DNA of 64,000 nucleotides, taken from Membranipora membranacea (taxonomy: Eukaryota > Bryozoa > Gymnolaemata > Cheilostomatida > Membraniporidae). The stretch spans positions 22,441,387-22,505,386 of the forward strand of contig OU612069.1 in assembly GCA_914767715.1 (NCBI GenBank). Reading direction: 5' to 3'. The position numbers were made by a program, and so were the translations under genes. Shown here one piece after another: positions 58,181 to 64,000 of this stretch (positions are counted from its first letter, which is position 1; the number at the start of each line of letters is the position of its first letter). Below the pieces are notes generated by a model. The model saw only the letters and a list, made by a program, of their open reading frames with translations. It was not told the origin of the DNA and searched no databases.

Positions 58181-60790
58181 CAGGAGTTTTATTGCATTGT
58201 TGACATGAGGATGTCTTATGAATGCTAAGTTCCCATGGCTGGGAATGACGAAAAGTCACACTTCTAGTTATACATAAATTAATATTTCACCATTTAGCAC
58301 TGCTACGTGTGTCTTTCAACTGATAAGATTACCAGGTGAAACTTTCACTTGTAGTGTAGTTGAATACTCATGACTCAAGTATCACTTATCAATGTAAATA
58401 TTGCAAGGTCATTAATACTGACAATATGAGGTCTCATGGCCGATAATTCGCAATATACAACCAGACGCGGATGTTTGTGTCTCACATCTGATAAAAGGAT
58501 AAATTTGACAGCTCACTATATAGTTGATGAGTGTGTCTTAGCGGTCGAAGTGATGGATACATGCAACACACACTGTGTTTTGATTTTTGGCATTAATGTG
58601 CCTATCAATATATTTAAATGAAACATATGCTTCATCCTCTACTGAATTATGAATTGTGCTACATTATAAAATGCACTGTTCGTATAATTGAATAGCAGTG
58701 GATGAACCCATGTCACCCGGCTCCATAAGGGCCCCAGCTACTTTTTTGTGGCTCCGCAGCAAGCCTACAGGTCATGCGAATAAGACCATAAGGGTAGAAT
58801 AGTGATATGATTCAGGATAAATTTGGCAACTAATTTTATGTCTTGCATATGGGATAAATCATGAAGGTTGAGGGTCTAAAACACACAATGATTAGGAACT
58901 AATTGTGAGGCCACAACTCTAACGTTAATCAGTTTTAGTTTGTAAGCGAGTTGGAGAATGCAAGCAGTCACTCAGTGTAACTTTTAACATCTCTCTGACG
59001 ATATCATAAGCAATGTAACCTGGCAAGGAGTACTTTGCAGGATAGTAATGATAAGAGTGCCAAATACACACTCCGCGGCGGGAGTACTAAACATTGGTGA
59101 CGTGAGAAGGTCTTATCAATGCTAAGTACACAGTAAGTGCCCTTTTAAAAGTCATGCTTGTTCTACGTCAGTTCTAAATATTCACCGCTTATGACGCGTC
59201 AAACATTCGATAAGAGAACCTTCTACTGGAAATTATTGAATACTGTTACTTGAGTTTCTCTTATCTATGTAAAGATTACAAGGTCAGTAATACAGACAAA
59301 GTCACGTCTCATTGTCCTCTGGTCCTATGATTAAACATATATAACCAGATAGCAGCTGTTTGCATCACAAAACTGATAAGAGCACATAATTCACCGTTCA
59401 CTGCTCGTAGCCGAATATCAAGTTCCTGTGACTGTCTCTTAGCAGGGATAGTAATTGGTAACCACCGAAAAAATCACTGTGTCTTTACCATAGTCTGCAT
59501 GCTCCTATAGATATTTATCACATACTAACCTTACATCTAAGTACAACACTTAGCCACTTGGTTCACTGTATTATGATTTTAATTACATAATATGTATTGC
59601 TTGTATACTTGAAGGACAGCTGACGAAGCCTTGGCACGCTGCCACAAGATAATAACCTAGTGACAGGGTTACAGTGAATGCTGGTAGGATCATATATCCA
59701 TCACAAATAAGCTTAGAATAAGAATAAAATCCTGCACACATTTGGTATATGCATGGATGAGTTACATATTTTGAATTGAGCATGAAAGGCCAGTACGCCA
59801 GAAGGACACGACTGTTTTTATGGGAGTGCGATAATACTTGGATCTAAGCAGTCAGGGTACTTTTAAAATGTTATGGATTTAATTAATAATCCACATTTAA
59901 TTGGACATGCACTATTATGCATCACAGAGAGGAGAGGGGGGTGAGAATTGGGAGCAGCCCTCTCCCATCCTCCTTTGTGAAGTAATTCATCATTCTCAGG
60001 GGTGTATACAACAAGTTCTCATCCCTCCCCTCTTTCTTGGTTATACCTCATTGAATTCTTAACTGCATAAGCTGGCAAAGAGGGTTTGCATCATAGTTAT
60101 GGTCAAAGTGTCGAATACACATTTCAATGCGGAAATACTAAATATATTTGACATGAGAAGGTCTTATTAGTGCTAAGCTCAAGAAGCAGCTCCCTAATAA
60201 AAGTCATACTTCTTGTTCTACCTATGTTCTAAATATGTTACCACTTATGGCTAGATGCTTCAAACATTTGATAAGAAAACCATAAACTGGTTATTATTGA
60301 ATATTGTTGAGGCAAGTTTCACTTGTCAATGTAAATATTGCAAGGTCAGTAATACAGGCAATGTCATGTGTCACGGTCTCCCGTGATTAAAGATAATATG
60401 TTAAGTCACGGGAGACCTGTATTACTGACCTTGCAACATTTACATATATAACCAGATGGCCGCTGTTTGCGTCACACAACTGATAAGATCACCCAATTAA
60501 CCACTAACTGCTTGTGGCTGAATATAGTTAATGTGACTGACTGTAGTTTACATCACACAGCACCATACGCTTGAGGGTTACTAACATAGCCTGCATGAGC
60601 CTGTGAAAATATTACACACTTCCCTTACATCTAACCGCTAAATATGACTCAGCTACTTTCTCTACTGGATCATGATTTAACTTTTTTGTGCAATTACGAG
60701 GCAGCGAATATCACAGGGTAGCATCAACATTCTCTGACATATTGTGGAGTTTAAAATACGATTGAATCTAGGATAGTTTATTGAGAATCA
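58180..60790. repeat. Three diverged tandem units of ~0.9-1.05 kb
   Basis: Equivalent points are GACATGAGGATGTCTTAT at 58200, GACGTGAGAAGGTCTTAT at 59098 and GACATGAGAAGGTCTTAT at 60150. Each unit then keeps, in order, TTGATAAGA-type sites, TGTAAATATTGCAAGGTCA, a CATATATAACCAGA block followed by CTGTTTGCATC, and AACTGATAAGA. No ORF is shared. The conserved islands look regulatory. Confidence 0.7.
60330..60444. repeat. Quasi-palindrome in the third ~1-kb unit
   Basis: Left arm 60330-60358 and right arm 60416-60444 are reverse complements with one mismatch. The interior also pairs (TCACGGTCTCCCGTGA with TCACGGGAGACC). The other two units lack the inverted arm, so it arose here by a local inverted duplication. 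Confidence 0.75.
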
Positions 60791-62193
60791 GATGTCTGGT
60801 TCTGAAAATGCGCTAAAAATAAAAAAATGGTTCTGGTTTGGCACAGCTGCAGCATTCAGCCCTTCGTCAGTTTTTAAGCAGGTTTGGGAGCACCTGGGTT
60901 CAAGCAGTCAGTCAGGGTTCTGGAAAATTGAAAAGGAAAGCATCCAGGTTGCATTGTGGGATACCATAAGGCAACATAACCACATATATTATTATGTTAT
61001 TGGCTTTGGCTCAACAAACCACTGAATTGACTGCCGGTTTCGTAATTGAAAAAAGACTGCTAAGATGGCCATCCATAATTCAATTTTTTTGAAGAGGGAA
61101 TCCATATTTTTGTAACCTTGACAACATGATAGCGCCTGATGGATATAAACCAATATTGCATCATGACAGAAAGGTTACGCTGCTGGTGAAATGTTACTAG
61201 CTACGCCAACACACCTGCTCAAATGTTGCTGAGGCGATGTGGCTCTTTAGAAACACACAGAAAGGCTAGCATATCAACAACTGCAGATATTTTTGGTCTC
61301 AAGAAAACCTTGAGGAAAAAATATTTTAATAAGTAATTTTTATTGAACAAATATGGTAAGAATCAAAACTTGAAGCCTAGCCCTAGTTTTTTTGGAAGTT
61401 TTACAGAGTGGAGAATCGTAGCTGGATAATACGATAAAAAGTAGAACAATGCATGTAATATAGCAAGGTTTATGTAAGGTAATGTAATGAGGAACTAAGG
61501 GGCAGGAGTGAAGCTCAGATGCGAACCCCGGGGTTTAAGCCTCCCCCCCCAAAAAACTCCTCAGAAATTAAATGTTTACTTAATATAATCAGGATAATTC
61601 ATAAATAATTGTCCCTAATATAAACTTAAACTTAGAGCTCACTGAAACATCAGCAGCATGGTTCATCCAGTTCCTCTTTCTTGTTATAACATCATCGGAA
61701 TTTAAGTGAAGCAGCCAACATTTATTTCTGACTTTATTAGACACAGGAATCTGTTTTCTCATCGTAGATCTTATTGTGGAGACATGAAGAGGTCAGCATC
61801 AACTCAGCATAAGCGGCAGCTTTAGTCTTTCTCGGGTAAACCAGCCTAAGAGTTCAGAAAACACAACAAATCAAATGAATGCTACATATTTTGTGATTCG
61901 ATTTAATGTTTGAGCGTGTATATTCATAAGTAACCATTCTGTCTTGATTTGTATTACTTACTTATAATAATTTGTGAAGAGCATGTTTATTCATATGATC
62001 GGCAGCATGCTAAAATGATCATGTGACCTAATCTAGTGGTCACATATTATAAGGACACAACATTGGGGTTAGTCTGAGCCCCCCAGACTCTTGCCTCCCA
62101 CCTGACCGACGGTCCCCTGGGGAAGACTCAGCCTAACAAGAACACAGCATACATTTTTGAATTAATTTTAATATTACAGTAAATATGTATCCC
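60790..62193. other. Region downstream of the right-hand gene
   Basis: It has a TGCATTGTGGG motif at 60950 and, on the minus strand, possible poly(A) signals AATAAA at 61986-61991 and 61731-61736 for the HYR-like gene. I see no other gene. Confidence 0.45.
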
Positions 62194-62396
62194 TTACGGA
62201 GGCATCCTACTGATGACTACAATACTCAGGGTTGGATATTTGCTCTCTTTAACAAGTCTGTCTGTCAGTCTCTGCTTCAGTTCATCCGGTATTTCTGTGA
62301 CTGTGGCATCAAATGTGACATCTGTAGACCAGGTTACTGTCAAAGTGTCATTCTTACAGCTCAGCTTAGCCTGAGAACCAACCTTAGGTCTGCAAT
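62194..62396 (-). CDS. HYR-like gene, probable terminal exon
   Basis: Starts D-C-R-P-K-V-G-S-Q-A-K-L-S-C, then T-V-T-W-S. It stays open for 67 codons to TAA (62196-62194). The stop overlaps a donor-like CC|GTAAGG at 62197, so the exon could instead splice on in a different phase. Poly(A) signals about 205 bases downstream favour termination here. No membrane anchor is present, consistent with a secreted product. Confidence 0.5.
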
Positions 62397-63829
62397 CTGA
62401 AAACAAACAAACAATTTAATGTGATCGCGCTTGTATCTCTTACAAAGTTTTGCCTTTTGAAGCAGCCAAATTATCACCCCTCTGCGTTAAAATCTGATTA
62501 CAGCAGCCACCGAGCCAAATAACATCCACATCAGCTTCAAATCTTATTCACCTCGAACCAGTGCTCGTTCAGAAAGGTTTATCACTGGTTTGAGGTCTTA
62601 TATATGCAGCTTGTCATTAAACTGAATGAGTCAAAATTGTCCCCCTAAACTAAAATGGTTATGAGACATTTCTCATCATATTAGTTATTGGCTCAAATTA
62701 TTCTCAACATTCTTATATTGGATTTCAAATATAAGATTTGTACGTTTTCATTGTACATTTATAGGAAAATATTTGCAACAAACCTAACTGCTCACCTTTT
62801 TGACATAATTCTCTTATCTGGTTGACATAGCCATTAGCGAGGGTCGTTAGAGTAGATAGGGCCACCACATCAGTCAGTACTGTACAGTTTACGTGATCAT
62901 ACCTAGCAATGATATCGACTCCTCTCACCAATAAGTAATCTACAATATTAATAAATATTCTTTAGAGTATGACTGGAGGCGTTATACATGGGCTTGGCAA
63001 TTATCAGGCGCTCTTTTTGCTATTTTCATTCATTAAATAAAAAATTGGAAGCCTTTTTGATTCTGCCAAAAAAAAAAGTTGGCTGCGTGAAAAGGCTATA
63101 ACTTTGGCACTTCAACACTACGTAAGTGTTATATCTCAGTCTGTACCTTTGATTTCTACTTTGAGTGAACAGTTGGTATTTTTCCCGTTTATACGATACT
63201 TGTAGACTCCGACAGGTAGTTCTAGTGTATGAGTAGTGCCATCGAGTGTGAGATCCAGCGCAGATAACCCAGTAGAAGCAGAAACCACTCCTCTGATTAC
63301 TTCTGGGCACGCTTCTAGCCCATATTTTGTACCTGAAAACGCAGTCATAGTAGTTGTTGCAGTAAACTTAAAATGCTAGCAGATAGCTGAGTAGCAGAAT
63401 GAGTATCAAAAATGGCAGCACAATCTCAAAGGTGGTGTGGCTACATGCAACGAGAAACTATGGAACTGAAATGATACCACAAATGTAAATAGATTATCCA
63501 AGTAAAAATAAAAACGGTTGGTAACGGAGTAGGGACCCGGGTGCTTGTGTGCTAAGTGTAACGGTCAGAAGTCTTAGGCTCAAAGTAAATAATTGTAAAT
63601 ACTAACTTAAAAACCTCATATATGCTTATCTCAATAGCCTATTTATATAAATACTCACCATTATTTATGACTATGATATTAATAGTGCAGTTGTCTCTTT
63701 TGATCACATGACTACCGACGGCATATCCAGATTGTACATCAGGAGTTATCTCCACAAACGCCCTCTCCTCAGCAGATGTCACATACAGTGTCATGTTACT
63801 GTCCTGACACTGGTTGCCCATTGTAGTTC
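62194..63829 (-). CDS. 3' part of a modular extracellular protein gene (HYR-like)
   Basis: Four exons on the minus strand: 63659-63829, 63147-63332, 62796-62939 and 62194-62396, joined in phase 1 with good acceptors (CTGCAG, TTTCAG, TTGTAG, TTTCAG) and donors (GTGAGT, GTACAG, GTGAGC). The exon at 63659 (two cysteines, then V-G-S-H-V-I...N-C-T-I-N-I-I-V-I) and the exon at 63147 (H-T-L-E-L-P-V-G-V-Y-K-Y-R-I then C-S-L-K-V-E-I) resemble the C-terminal half of HYR (hyalin repeat) beta-sandwich modules. The gene begins beyond the right edge. HYR modules occur in secreted adhesion and complement-like proteins. The assignment is by pattern only. Confidence 0.55.
62796..62939 (-). CDS. HYR-like gene, exon with two cysteines
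   Basis: 144 nt, phase 1-1. Begins D-Y-L-L-V-R-G-V-D-I-I and ends I-R-E-L-C-Q-K-G. It has an N-C-T site and a helical-looking middle (V-A-L-S-T-L-T-T-L-A-N-G). It does not resemble the other two exons and I cannot name its fold. Confidence 0.58.
63147..63332 (-). CDS. HYR-like gene, next exon
   Basis: 186 nt, phase 1-1. Two cysteines (E-A-C-P-E-V and T-N-C-S-L) are separated by alternating hydrophobic strands. The similar end pattern to the previous exon suggests repeated modules. Confidence 0.62.
63659..63829 (-). CDS. HYR-like gene, exon (first visible)
   Basis: 171 nt, phase 1-1, from CTGCAG|G to G|GTGAGT. Begins G-T-T-M-G-N-Q-C-Q-D with N-M-T and N-C-T glycosylation sites, and ends in a beta-strand-like I-N-I-I-V-I-N-N. 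Two cysteines could form the usual single HYR disulfide. Confidence 0.62.
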
Positions 63830-64000
63830 CTGCAGGATGTAAGAGATATTTAACATCTAGTTGCCGATACTAAACATTGATGAAGTTCAAATACTATCTG
63901 GGAGAAATAAATTCAGGCAAATTTAGGATTTGAAGGTGGGTGCTTGTGTACCAAGAAAGTTATTGATGATCGTAATTTTGCGAGTCCAGATCTTAAGATT

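Overview
The window is eukaryotic, AT-rich and intron-rich. It carries modular extracellular exons (EGF-like, HYR-like), GT-AG introns that are nearly all phase 1, tRNA-derived SINEs, LINE remnants and DNA transposons. It reads as a metazoan nuclear genome. A marine invertebrate deuterostome (hemichordate, lancelet or echinoderm type) is my best guess, from the style of the modules rather than from any identified gene.

Layout. (1) 1-6266, minus strand: the 5' part of a secreted EGF-repeat gene with a TATA-like box, a signal-peptide exon and seven phase 1-1 EGF exons; it runs off the left edge. (2) 6404-21459 and 23147-42061: two copies of a large tandem segmental duplication, about 15.1 and 18.9 kb. 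They differ by insertions with identifiable empty sites: a SINE only in copy 1; a hAT-like element, a 3.5-kb element with CCCAGCAAACGG termini and smaller indels in copy 2. Each copy holds one complete three-exon gene for a 90-residue secreted four-cysteine protein, plus two orphan signal-peptide exons. (3) 43364-46529: a diverged two-module relative of the same gene (five exons, 165 aa). A further orphan signal exon lies at 51654-51711. (4) 46.5-62.1 kb: mostly repeats, including LINE fragments, a SINE, 65-bp and 87-bp minisatellites in front of a TATA/initiator/poly(A)-signal unit, and a roughly 1-kb sequence present three times. (5) 62194-63829, minus strand: the last four exons of a second modular extracellular gene (HYR-like modules) that runs off the right edge.

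The most distinctive content is the small secreted cysteine family (C-x9-C-x18/24-C-x7-C with an FWT motif). I do not recognise it. Four of its first exons (both copies of gene A, gene B and the 51.7-kb orphan) are preceded by a conserved upstream cassette: tRNA-like A and B boxes, then an AGCAT...ATGCT dyad, then a TATA-like box. Copies range from identical paralogues to a two-module fusion to decayed single exons, the pattern of a young, rapidly duplicating family. No function can be assigned from sequence alone; secretion and disulfide bonding are what the sequence supports.

Splice sites were placed by eye from GT/AG, reading frame and phase. Repeat ends not given with target-site duplications are approximate.
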